Source: Alkanindiges sp.
GTDB lineage: Bacteria; Pseudomonadota; Gammaproteobacteria; Pseudomonadales; Moraxellaceae
Length of the DNA: 5,755 nt
Assembly: GCA_030152125.1 (NCBI GenBank)
Contig: JASLIR010000046.1
Coordinates: 1-5,755, forward strand
Direction of reading: 5' to 3'
The notes beneath the pieces are model-generated. The model did no database searches. It saw only the letters and a list, made by a program, of their open reading frames with translations, and had not been told where the DNA came from. Positions 1 to 5,755 of this stretch are shown one piece after another. How positions within the stretch are numbered: position 1 is the stretch's first letter; each line of letters starts with the position of its first letter. The position numbers and the translations under genes were made by a program.

Positions 1-610
1 AGACATCCACATCAAAACTGCTGAGCAGGGGCACGGAAACTTCCCGCTTAATTGGCAAGCTGGTTTTTAAAACCGTGTCAATGGGGGTATGGATGGTCTG
101 GTTCAGGCTAAAACGTACTGGCCCATTATAGTCCAATAGCATGCTGGTTTTAACAGGAACCTGTAAGTCAAGCGGTACATCCAGTTCTACGGGAATGCGT
201 GCGGTTAAGGGAAATTTGGGTAAAAAAGCCTGCGGCAATACCAGGTCGGTAGTACCACGGATATCTACATGGGTTTTAATGTGAATGGTGTCCTTATAAC
301 GCAGCACAAACTCAACCGGGATGTGGGTTTTTAAGCGGATATTGGCCGGATACTCCCCCTGCAAGGGAACCGCCAGCCGCTGCCTGACAGGCACCTGAGT
401 GCTGATATCCCCATTCATCTGGATATCAAAAGTATGGGTAGCCGCTGCATTGGCACGAATATGCGCAGGCAGCTTCAGCATAGCCTGCTGGCGCGTTAAA
501 TGAACCGCCATAGCCATATAGGCATACAGATAAAAGCCCGCAAACCCGCCCAGAAAGGTGATTAACAGCATCAGCCATAGCTTGCTCTGGCGAAAGACAG
601 GCCGCCTCAT
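1..610 (-). CDS. Single-pass membrane protein with proline-phased beta repeats, copy B (3' end outside window)
   Basis: I do not recognise a named family. The open frame gives 203 residues and runs off the left edge with no stop. Residues 1-10 are basic (R2, R3, R7, K10), residues 11-36 form one hydrophobic helix, and no signal-peptidase site is evident, so an inner-membrane anchor with the rest in the periplasm is predicted. The external part has many short strand-like units with a (V/I)-P-(V/L/I) core, for example IPV 129-131, VPL 135-137 and VPV 141-143, exactly six residues apart. It aligns with the upstream gene's product over most of its length: both have D-I-x3-G followed by QVP, then VP and Q at equal spacing (here 62-84). 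By that alignment about 25-30 C-terminal residues are missing. The ATG at 610 overlaps the upstream stop as ATGA, suggesting translational coupling; the ribosome site is weak. Function unknown. Confidence 0.8.
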   Translation of the reverse strand, partial: MRRPVFRQSKLWLMLLITFLGGFAGFYLYAYMAMAVHLTRQQAMLKLPAHIRANAAATHTFDIQMNGDISTQVPVRQRLAVPLQGEYPANIRLKTHIPVEFVLRYKDTIHIKTHVDIRGTTDLVLPQAFLPKFPLTARIPVELDVPLDLQVPVKTSMLLDYNGPVRFSLNQTIHTPIDTVLKTSLPIKREVSVPLLSSFDVDV

Positions 611-1338
611 GGCTGTTGCCTGGCTGAACGCAGCCGCTGCAAACCAAGCTGGCTTAAGGGAATCGTTAAATCACTATGGCTAATCACCGCAGGAATCGGC
701 TGGCTGATAATCACCTGTGCCTCCAGGTCGGACTTGACCGGCACCTGCATGGCGCCCTGAATGGGAATACGCGCATCAATACTGGTTTTTAACGGGATTT
801 TCAGGGTTTGTTTTAAAGTGGCATCTGCCGGTGCCACAAACTTTAAATGGACCTGCTGGTCAACTGGTACATTCAGCTTAAGCGGAATTTGCGCCTTAAC
901 CGGAATATCACCACGAATGGGCAGGCTAAGCTGCTGCCCCAGCACCTTCACCTGTACCGTGGAATCCACATGCAGGATTTGATCCAGCGGGATGGTCACG
1001 TTCAGCGGTACATCCATTTTAACCGGCACCGCATGGTCAAAGCTGATAATGGTATGCAAGGTATCCTGTATGGGCACCTCAATCACCTGGTTAATCGGCA
1101 CCTGACTCTGCACCTCGCCGCGTACCAGAATATCCAGGTCATTGGCTATTCTGGCTTTGGCCTGAATGGGCTGCGGCAAGCGTACAATAGCGCTTTGATT
1201 ACGCACCGGCAGGCGTAATTCTGTCGATTTAAATAGCCAGGAGGCTGCGCCTATTCCCAGCATCACCGCAAACGCAAATAACCCACCCAGCCACAGTATG
1301 CGGTACATACCCTGTCGATTACTACGGGTCAACGGCAT
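607..1338 (-). CDS. Single-pass membrane protein with proline-phased beta repeats, copy A
   Basis: No named family recognised; 243 residues. A basic N-terminus (R5, R8, R13) precedes one hydrophobic helix at about 13-36, so the long C-terminal part should face the periplasm. That part is a run of strand-like segments repeating (V/I/L)-P-(V/I/L)-x-x-x: prolines fall at 101, 107 and again at 130, 136, 142, 148, in six-residue steps. It is rich in V, I, L, Q and K, has no cysteine and shows no catalytic-looking motif, so a structural, binding or scaffold role is more likely than an enzyme. I chose ATG 1338 over the in-frame ATG at 1371 because AGAAGGA lies 8 bases upstream of 1338, while the 1371 start would leave almost no leader after the predicted promoter and would add a charged tail. 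It is first of two co-directional paralogues and overlaps the next by ATGA. Confidence 0.85.
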   Translation of the reverse strand: MPLTRSNRQGMYRILWLGGLFAFAVMLGIGAASWLFKSTELRLPVRNQSAIVRLPQPIQAKARIANDLDILVRGEVQSQVPINQVIEVPIQDTLHTIISFDHAVPVKMDVPLNVTIPLDQILHVDSTVQVKVLGQQLSLPIRGDIPVKAQIPLKLNVPVDQQVHLKFVAPADATLKQTLKIPLKTSIDARIPIQGAMQVPVKSDLEAQVIISQPIPAVISHSDLTIPLSQLGLQRLRSARQQP

Positions 1339-1346
1339 GCAATATA

Positions 1347-1353
1347 TCCTTCT
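1347..1353 (-). promoter_or_regulatory. Ribosome binding site deciding the start of copy A
   Basis: AGAAGGA on the minus strand, 8 bases before the ATG at 1338. This is the best Shine-Dalgarno match near the 5' end of the gene and supports starting at 1338 rather than at the ATG at 1371, which has only a short GAG upstream. Confidence 0.7.
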
Positions 1354-1385
1354 GTTCTCAGGTCGGCGCATTCATTACTCTTATT

Positions 1386-1394
1386 GTTATAACA
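1386..1394 (-). promoter_or_regulatory. Extended -10 promoter for the leftward gene pair
   Basis: On the minus strand TGTTATAAC matches an extended -10 element (TGn followed by TATAAC, five of six matches to TATAAT). No good -35 hexamer lies 16-18 bases upstream, which is acceptable for extended -10 promoters. Transcription would begin near 1379-1380, giving a leader of about 41 bases before the ATG at 1338, with the ribosome site inside it. Read by eye, not scored. Confidence 0.45.
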
Positions 1395-1454
1395 CCTCCA
1401 GATAGCCACTTTTACATAGCCAGCACAAGACAGCTACAGGCCGCTGCAAGGACA

Positions 1455-1488
1455 GCACCAAAATGTAACAGGTACTAAAACCTGGTGC
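1455..1488. repeat. Inverted repeat in the divergent promoter region (possible operator)
   Basis: GCACCA at 1455-1460 is the perfect reverse complement of TGGTGC at 1483-1488, with 22 bases between. Inside and partly overlapping it, CAGGT 1469-1473 and ACCTG 1480-1484 form a second perfect inverted repeat with a six-base loop. The two pairings share bases and cannot form together as one hairpin. The location, upstream of both transcription units, suits a regulator-binding site, but short inverted repeats of this size also occur by chance, and there is no U-tract to make it a terminator. Confidence 0.35.
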
Positions 1489-1615
1489 AGCTATATACAA
1501 AAAACAAGTAAACACAAATAAATAGTTGCAAGACGCTACATTTCATTCTTATTTTTCTGATTACACTGCCAGCATTCTCCGCCTCCCTTTGCAGGCATTT
1601 TTTGGGTAAATTTTC

Positions 1616-3154
1616 ATGGCTGTACAACACGTCAGTTTCCGTTTTTCCCGCTATTTTGTCGGCATAAGCCTTTTAACGGCTTTACTCTCCCACTCTGCTT
1701 TTGCTGCACTAACGCTGGAGCAAAAACAAATTCATGTGTTAAACCGTCTGGGCTTTGGGCCAAATCAGGTTGAACTGGATAAAATAAAACGTATTGGCAT
1801 TGATGCCTACATCAATGAGCAGTTAAACAACACCAACCAGCCGCTGCCCGCCGGTTTAAAAGCCCAGTTAAACCAGAACAGCAAAACCCAGTCCCTGCAG
1901 CAAATTGCCCAAGCCTACAACCAGTTTGTGGCACAAAATAAAATAAACGCTGCAGATAAAACCTCCATGAAAGCCATGGAAGATCATGCTGACCAGAAAA
2001 ACTTCATTAATGATATCGGGGTGTCAGCAACCAATGAACGCATTCTGCTGGCTACGTATAGTCCCAACCAGCTGGAAGAAGTAATGACAGACTTCTGGTA
2101 CAACCATTTTAATGTGTACCGCGCAAAGACAGCTCACACCCGTGTTTTCTTTCAGGATTACGAAAAGAATGCCATTCGCCCCTATGCACTAGGCAAGTTT
2201 AAAGACCTGCTTTCTGCCACGGCACATCATCCGGCCATGCTCAGCTATCTGGACAACTGGTTATCCTCCACACCGCGGCAGGTAGTTAAAGATGGACAAA
2301 CCTCAACCGTGGGTGGTATTAACGAAAATTATGCCCGTGAGATTATGGAGCTGCACACGCTTGGTGTGAATGGCGGCTATACCCAGGCCGACGTAACCGC
2401 ACTGGCACGTATACTCAGTGGCTGGAGCTACAGCCTAGAGCAGATTGCCAACGGCAAGCCATTTATCTACAAGAAAACTACGCACGACAGTAGCGCTAAA
2501 ACATGGCTGGGCCAGAATTTTCCAGCAGGACAGCAGCAGGAAGAAGGTGAGCGTGCACTGGATATACTGTCGCGTGCTCCCGCCACTGCCAAACATATTG
2601 CAACGGAACTGGCAGTTTACTTTGTGAGTGATAATCCGCCTGCCAGTCTGGTAAATAAACTGCAGGCTGCATTTTTGCAAAGCAATGGCGACATCAAACA
2701 GGTATTGAAAGTACTGTTTAATAGCCCGGAGTTCTGGGATGAGGCAAACATAGCCAAAAAGTTCAAACCACCTTTCCGCTATCTGGTTTCCAGCTTGCGT
2801 GCCACTAACATCCAGCGTATTAACCCGGTGCAGGTGAATCAGGAACTGAACGGTATGGGTATGCCGCTATATGGTTCGGTTACCCCGGATGGTTACGGCT
2901 GGACTGAACAAAAGTGGATGTCGCCGAATGCACTCAAATTACGGATTGCTTATGCGGCCAAACTGGGTAATGGCCAATTGTTTAATGACCGCCGTACCCC
3001 CGCTAACAGCATTAGCTATAATATTGATGCGAAACAGCTATATGCCACCCTTAGCCCTACCATTTCGGCAAAAACCGCACAGTTGTTCCAGACCACCAAT
3101 TCCAATATGCAATCTACCCTGTTACTGGGTAGCCCCGACTTTATGCGTTATTAA
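1616..3154 (+). CDS. DUF1800 family exported protein
   Basis: A 512-residue product, typical for DUF1800 (PF08811). A Sec signal peptide covers residues 1-30, with R9 and R12, a hydrophobic core at 13-24 and a likely cut after SAFA30, so the mature protein should be periplasmic or further exported. Family landmarks occur in order: HVLNRLGFGP at 40-49; EEVMTDFWYNHFNVY at 144-158; IRPYALGKF then HPAMLSYLDN at 178-204; NYAREIMELHTLGV at 228-241 (the most diagnostic block); YTQADV...LSGW at 245-260; KHIATELAVYFV at 316-327; LFNSPEFW at 357-364; and a C-terminal LGSPDFMRY. No domain appears missing. The biochemical role of DUF1800 is not established to my knowledge; its genes are frequently next to DUF1501 genes, as here, 18 bases apart, which points to co-transcription and a shared task. 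The start is the first ATG of the frame and the only one giving a complete signal peptide. Confidence 0.95.
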   Translation: MAVQHVSFRFSRYFVGISLLTALLSHSAFAALTLEQKQIHVLNRLGFGPNQVELDKIKRIGIDAYINEQLNNTNQPLPAGLKAQLNQNSKTQSLQQIAQAYNQFVAQNKINAADKTSMKAMEDHADQKNFINDIGVSATNERILLATYSPNQLEEVMTDFWYNHFNVYRAKTAHTRVFFQDYEKNAIRPYALGKFKDLLSATAHHPAMLSYLDNWLSSTPRQVVKDGQTSTVGGINENYAREIMELHTLGVNGGYTQADVTALARILSGWSYSLEQIANGKPFIYKKTTHDSSAKTWLGQNFPAGQQQEEGERALDILSRAPATAKHIATELAVYFVSDNPPASLVNKLQAAFLQSNGDIKQVLKVLFNSPEFWDEANIAKKFKPPFRYLVSSLRATNIQRINPVQVNQELNGMGMPLYGSVTPDGYGWTEQKWMSPNALKLRIAYAAKLGNGQLFNDRRTPANSISYNIDAKQLYATLSPTISAKTAQLFQTTNSNMQSTLLLGSPDFMRY

Positions 3155-3160
3155 TCAGGC

Positions 3161-3166
3161 AGGTGA
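3161..3166 (+). promoter_or_regulatory. Ribosome binding site of the DUF1501 gene
   Basis: AGGTGA lies six bases before the ATG at 3173, within the 18-base gap after the DUF1800 stop codon. The gap is too short for an independent promoter or terminator, so the two genes are almost certainly on one transcript. Confidence 0.65.
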
Positions 3167-3172
3167 TCGATC

Positions 3173-4417
3173 ATGAATCGTCGTCAACTTATTCATCAGG
3201 CTTTGTTACTGGCTGGCGCACCACTGGTTGTTAACACCGGCTTTGCAGCCAGCACCCGCAACACCGGTTCCAGTAAAAAACTGGTGATTGTGATGCTGCG
3301 CGGCGCCGTGGATGGCTTAAGTGTGGTAGTACCTTATCAGGATGCCGACTACTATGCGGGCCGGCCCAATATTGCGCTGTCCAAACCCGGTAGCGGCAAG
3401 CCGGATAGCGTGCTGGACCTGGATGGTTACTTTGGCCTGAACCCGACACTGGCACCATTATTGCCCTTCTGGACCAATAAAGAGCTGGCCTTTATCCATG
3501 CAACTGGCTCACCCAGTGAAAGCCGGTCGCATTTTGATGCGCAGGACTATATGGAAACCGGCACGCCGGATGTAAAAAGCACGCAGGATGGCTGGCTAAA
3601 CCGCCTGTTGGAAAACCTGGGCGATAAACAAAATTCCAGTATGGAGGCTATTTCGGTTAGCCCCGGTATTCCACGCATTCTGGCAGGCAAGCATCCAATT
3701 ACCGTGATGTCCTCCACCCGCACCGCTGGCAAAAAAAGCCTGCTAACTGATAAACGTTATAGCAGTGTGTTTGACCAGCTGTATGGTGGCAATAGCGCGA
3801 TGGATACTGCCTATCAGTCTGCCCAGGCTTCCGACAAGGCCATTCAGGAAACCCTGAGCAAAAGTGCCCCGGAAGATGTAAAAGCTGCCAACGGAGCACC
3901 CTCAGTAAAAGGCTTTGCAGCAGATGCCAAACAGATAGGCACGCTGATGCGCGAAAATAACAGCATTGGCTTTGCCTTTTTTGGTTTAAGTGGCTGGGAC
4001 ACCCATGCTAATCAGGGTAAGGAAAAAGGCGCGCTGGCAAAATCGCTCACCTCGCTGGCAGATGGCCTGGTACAGTTAAAAGCAGCACTTGGACCGGAAT
4101 GGGACAATACGGCGGTAGTGGTAATGAGCGAATTTGGCCGTACCGTGCGCGAAAATGGCAACAAGGGTACCGACCATGGTCATGGCAATGTGATGTGGGT
4201 ACTGGGTGGCCAGGTGAAAGGCCGCAAGGTATATGGCCAGTGGCCAACCCTGAAGCAGGACAAACTGTTTCAGGGCCGCGACCTGGCAATAACCACCGAC
4301 TTCCGTGATGTGTTGAGCGAAGTGATTAGTACCCAGTTTCCACTCAACGGCAGCCAGTTAGGCTCGGTATTCCCCAAATACCAAAGCAGCAAAAAGTTTG
4401 GCCTGCTTAATAGCTAA
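3173..4417 (+). CDS. DUF1501 family exported protein (alkaline phosphatase-like fold)
   Basis: A 414-residue product of normal length for DUF1501 (PF07394). The N-terminus has a twin-arginine-like signal: N2-R3-R4-Q5-L6-I7, a hydrophobic stretch near 10-20 and a likely cut after GFA25. It lacks the usual S/T before RR and the K after, so Sec export is also possible. Family blocks follow: LVIVMLRGAVDGLSVVVPY at 37-55; GLNPTLAPL at 88-96; SESRSHFDAQDYMETGTP at 115-132; GWLNRLL at 140-146; GWDTHANQG at 274-282; VVVMSEFGRTVREN at 315-328; GTDHGHG at 332-338; and TTDFRDVL at 374-381. The Asp/His clusters (D47, D276, H278, D334, H335, H337) resemble metal-site residues of the alkaline phosphatase/sulfatase superfamily, to which the family is related; activity and substrate are not known, and ligand assignment here is inferred. 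It lies 18 bases after DUF1800, its usual partner. Confidence 0.95.
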   Translation: MNRRQLIHQALLLAGAPLVVNTGFAASTRNTGSSKKLVIVMLRGAVDGLSVVVPYQDADYYAGRPNIALSKPGSGKPDSVLDLDGYFGLNPTLAPLLPFWTNKELAFIHATGSPSESRSHFDAQDYMETGTPDVKSTQDGWLNRLLENLGDKQNSSMEAISVSPGIPRILAGKHPITVMSSTRTAGKKSLLTDKRYSSVFDQLYGGNSAMDTAYQSAQASDKAIQETLSKSAPEDVKAANGAPSVKGFAADAKQIGTLMRENNSIGFAFFGLSGWDTHANQGKEKGALAKSLTSLADGLVQLKAALGPEWDNTAVVVMSEFGRTVRENGNKGTDHGHGNVMWVLGGQVKGRKVYGQWPTLKQDKLFQGRDLAITTDFRDVLSEVISTQFPLNGSQLGSVFPKYQSSKKFGLLNS

Positions 4418-4472
4418 GTAATATTCAGGCAGGCTAACTACAATCCATACTCAGGGATGAGTTTTATATAAC

Positions 4473-5755
4473 ATGAAGCAGCACCTTTACACCGTACCCC
4501 TCATTATTGCCGGCATGTTGTGTGCCACTTTGGCACAGGCAGCCATTATTCCCTGGCAGGACAACCAGATTGTCAGTGCACTGAAACCTTTCCAGAATAA
4601 CCCGCAAGCGCTGGCGGAACTGGTGGGGCAGGACACGCTGATTTATGCCCACCCGCCACAACGGCTGGACGTGCCTTATGCCAAAGGAGTGGCCAGCTAC
4701 CCGGCAGAGCGCTTTAGCTCCACAGCCGTGGTGCTGCCTATCCCTGCAGCGCAGGTTAAACAAAGCCTGAACAGCTACCAGCAATACGTAGGATTATTCC
4801 CTACCCTGACCAAAGCCAGTGTGGTGCAGCAATCCGGCAACATCACCCAGATGAAGTACCATATTCATGTGCCTATCCCCATTCCAGTGCTCAGCTTTAA
4901 TGAAGATGTGGTACTACAGCACCAGCAGGATGATCACAGTATCAGCACCCTGATTATCGACTCGCCCATCCAGTACGGCATGGGCAAATTTGAATGGTAT
5001 GCACTGGATGATAATCGTACCCTGCTTACCTTAACGCAGTGGGGCGACCTGGATAAACCCAAAGGCTTTCTGGTCAGTACCATTCTCAGGGCCTTCCCGG
5101 AAATTAAGGCGGGTATTCCGCAAGGGGTTAATACCTTTATCATGGAATCCATGATAAAACGCTATGCCCCGGATAAAAGCCTGCAGCAATATGCGCCACG
5201 GCAGATTCCTGAAAAAACCCTGACCAGTAGCCAGTTGCAGCTGGTACAGCAACTGAACAGCCAGTCCGGCATTCCGGTGATGTTTGTGCACCGTCCGGTT
5301 AAGCTGCCCTATAAACATGGTTTCGAAGCCATGCAGTTTGCCAGCACCTACGCCACCCTGAATGCGCCTGTGGAACGTGCGACCCAGCTACTTAACTCGC
5401 CCAATAGTTATCAGCAGATTTTTCGCCAGGTACGCAAGGTTGCCATTCAGCCCCTGACCAACCAGCCCCCAAGCAGCGCAAATGGGGTACTGGCCACTAT
5501 TACCGTGAAAATTGGTTTGGGCGTTATTGCTATTCCCTACACCCTTAAGCTGATGTATTTTCAGGATTCTCCCACGCAAGTAACCTATCAGGCCGCGGGA
5601 GGCGATGTGGAATATATGCAGGGACGTATGAAAATGGCAACACTAACCCCACAAAGTACCAGTCTGGTGATGAGTCACAGCACTAAAATTGGAGAGAACG
5701 CTCCGTTTCTGTTAAAAATGGCTAAAGCATTGCCCTATTCCGACCTGCTGTCTAC
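4473..5755 (+). CDS. Exported protein with two tandem SRPBCC/START-like domains (3' end outside window)
   Basis: The frame is open to the right edge, giving 427 residues with no stop. The start is fixed: an in-frame TGA lies at 4458-4460 and ATG 4473 is the first start after it. The ribosome site is weak (AGGGA, 15 bases upstream). A Sec signal peptide spans 1-23 with cleavage after AQA23. Residues about 75-225 look like an SRPBCC (polyketide-cyclase/START-like) domain: strand, helix with SYQQYVGLFP at 101-110, KASVV, a strand series ending in TLLTLTQWGDL at 173-183, then a long C-terminal helix. Residues about 285-427 repeat this order, with SYQQIF at 302-307, IPYTLKLMYF at 344-353 and a strand before the final helix. 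Such domains usually hold a hydrophobic ligand in a cavity; none can be named here. The gap from DUF1501 is 55 bases with no visible terminator, so one operon is likely. The domain assignment rests on pattern, not on a search. Confidence 0.8.
   Translation, partial: MKQHLYTVPLIIAGMLCATLAQAAIIPWQDNQIVSALKPFQNNPQALAELVGQDTLIYAHPPQRLDVPYAKGVASYPAERFSSTAVVLPIPAAQVKQSLNSYQQYVGLFPTLTKASVVQQSGNITQMKYHIHVPIPIPVLSFNEDVVLQHQQDDHSISTLIIDSPIQYGMGKFEWYALDDNRTLLTLTQWGDLDKPKGFLVSTILRAFPEIKAGIPQGVNTFIMESMIKRYAPDKSLQQYAPRQIPEKTLTSSQLQLVQQLNSQSGIPVMFVHRPVKLPYKHGFEAMQFASTYATLNAPVERATQLLNSPNSYQQIFRQVRKVAIQPLTNQPPSSANGVLATITVKIGLGVIAIPYTLKLMYFQDSPTQVTYQAAGGDVEYMQGRMKMATLTPQSTSLVMSHSTKIGENAPFLLKMAKALPYSDLLS

Larger units (their letters stand above)
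1339..1615. other. Divergent intergenic region
   Basis: These 277 bases separate the leftward paralogue pair from the rightward DUF1800 gene and should carry promoters for both. The half near 1491-1560 is AT-rich. For the rightward gene only weak elements are visible: TTGCAA at 1526-1531 with TATTTT at 1550-1555 (18-base spacing, four of six matches each), or a TACACT -10-like hexamer at 1562-1567. GGGTAA at 1604-1609 is a modest ribosome site six bases before the ATG at 1616. An inverted repeat lies between the two promoter zones. No convincing small gene or structured RNA was found. Confidence 0.6.

Noticed and set aside
426..647. Minus-strand frame of 73 codons spanning the junction of the two paralogues
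   Set aside because: It overlaps the true frame of copy B in another phase. The copy B frame is supported by its similarity to copy A and its transmembrane helix.
847..1218. Open frame of 123 codons on the plus strand
   Set aside because: It lies wholly antisense to the beta-repeat gene at 607-1338, whose product has a clear membrane anchor, repeats and a paralogue. The plus-strand product has no recognisable features.
1..1338. CRISPR-like or tandem DNA repeat suggested by recurring short motifs in the leftward genes
   Set aside because: The recurrence reflects protein-level Val-Pro-Val periodicity with varied codons, with no exact DNA repeats or spacers.
2435..2680. Overlapping frames on both strands inside the DUF1800 gene
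   Set aside because: The DUF1800 frame is continuous, with family motifs on both sides, so these are shadows.
4418..4472. Terminator between the DUF1501 and SRPBCC genes
   Set aside because: No GC-rich hairpin followed by a T-run is visible in these 55 bases.
4473..4545. Possible lipoprotein signal in the SRPBCC protein (cysteine at residue 17)
   Set aside because: The residue just before the cysteine is leucine (GMLC), which does not fit a lipobox, and a good signal peptidase I site AQA|A follows at 21-24.
4464..4784. Minus-strand frame of 106 codons
   Set aside because: It is antisense to the signal peptide and first domain of the exported SRPBCC protein, and its Cys/Arg/His-rich composition is typical of a shadow frame.
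5031..5318. Minus-strand frame of 95 codons
   Set aside because: It is antisense to the middle of the SRPBCC gene, with no ribosome site or recognisable motif.

Overview
The window looks like chromosomal DNA from a Gram-negative bacterium, most likely a proteobacterium and perhaps a gammaproteobacterium. The base composition appears balanced (estimated by eye), start sites are preceded by short Shine-Dalgarno-like motifs, and every gene product carries an export signal or membrane anchor of the kind expected for a cell with a periplasm. No gene allows a firm genus assignment. There are no transposases, integrases, tRNAs, rRNAs, CRISPR arrays or phage genes.

Layout. The left quarter (1-1338) is read leftward and holds two adjacent genes joined by a 4-base ATGA overlap. 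They are paralogues. Each encodes a short cytoplasmic N-terminus, one transmembrane helix and an external part made almost entirely of short beta-strand-like segments with a (V/I)-P-(V/L/I)-x-x-x rhythm. The downstream copy leaves the window before its stop codon. A 277-base divergent intergenic region (1339-1615) follows. It holds a good extended -10 promoter for the leftward pair, a small inverted repeat and an AT-rich stretch that presumably contains the rightward promoter.

The rest (1616-5755) is read rightward. It holds a DUF1800 protein with a Sec signal peptide, then 18 bases later a DUF1501 protein with a twin-arginine-like signal, then 55 bases later a secreted protein with two SRPBCC/START-like domains in tandem, which is cut by the right edge. 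DUF1800 and DUF1501 genes are commonly found side by side in bacteria, and no biochemical role is firmly established for either. DUF1501 resembles the alkaline phosphatase/sulfatase fold superfamily.

How they may work together. All five products are predicted to act outside the cytoplasm: two anchored in the inner membrane and facing the periplasm, three exported. The SRPBCC fold usually encloses a hydrophobic ligand, and the proline-phased beta repeats look suited to an extended hydrophobic or amphipathic surface. An envelope function involving a lipid or other hydrophobic compound is therefore a reasonable hypothesis, but it is inference only. The least described parts are the paralogous proline-hexad membrane proteins and the exported double-SRPBCC protein beside the DUF1800/DUF1501 pair.
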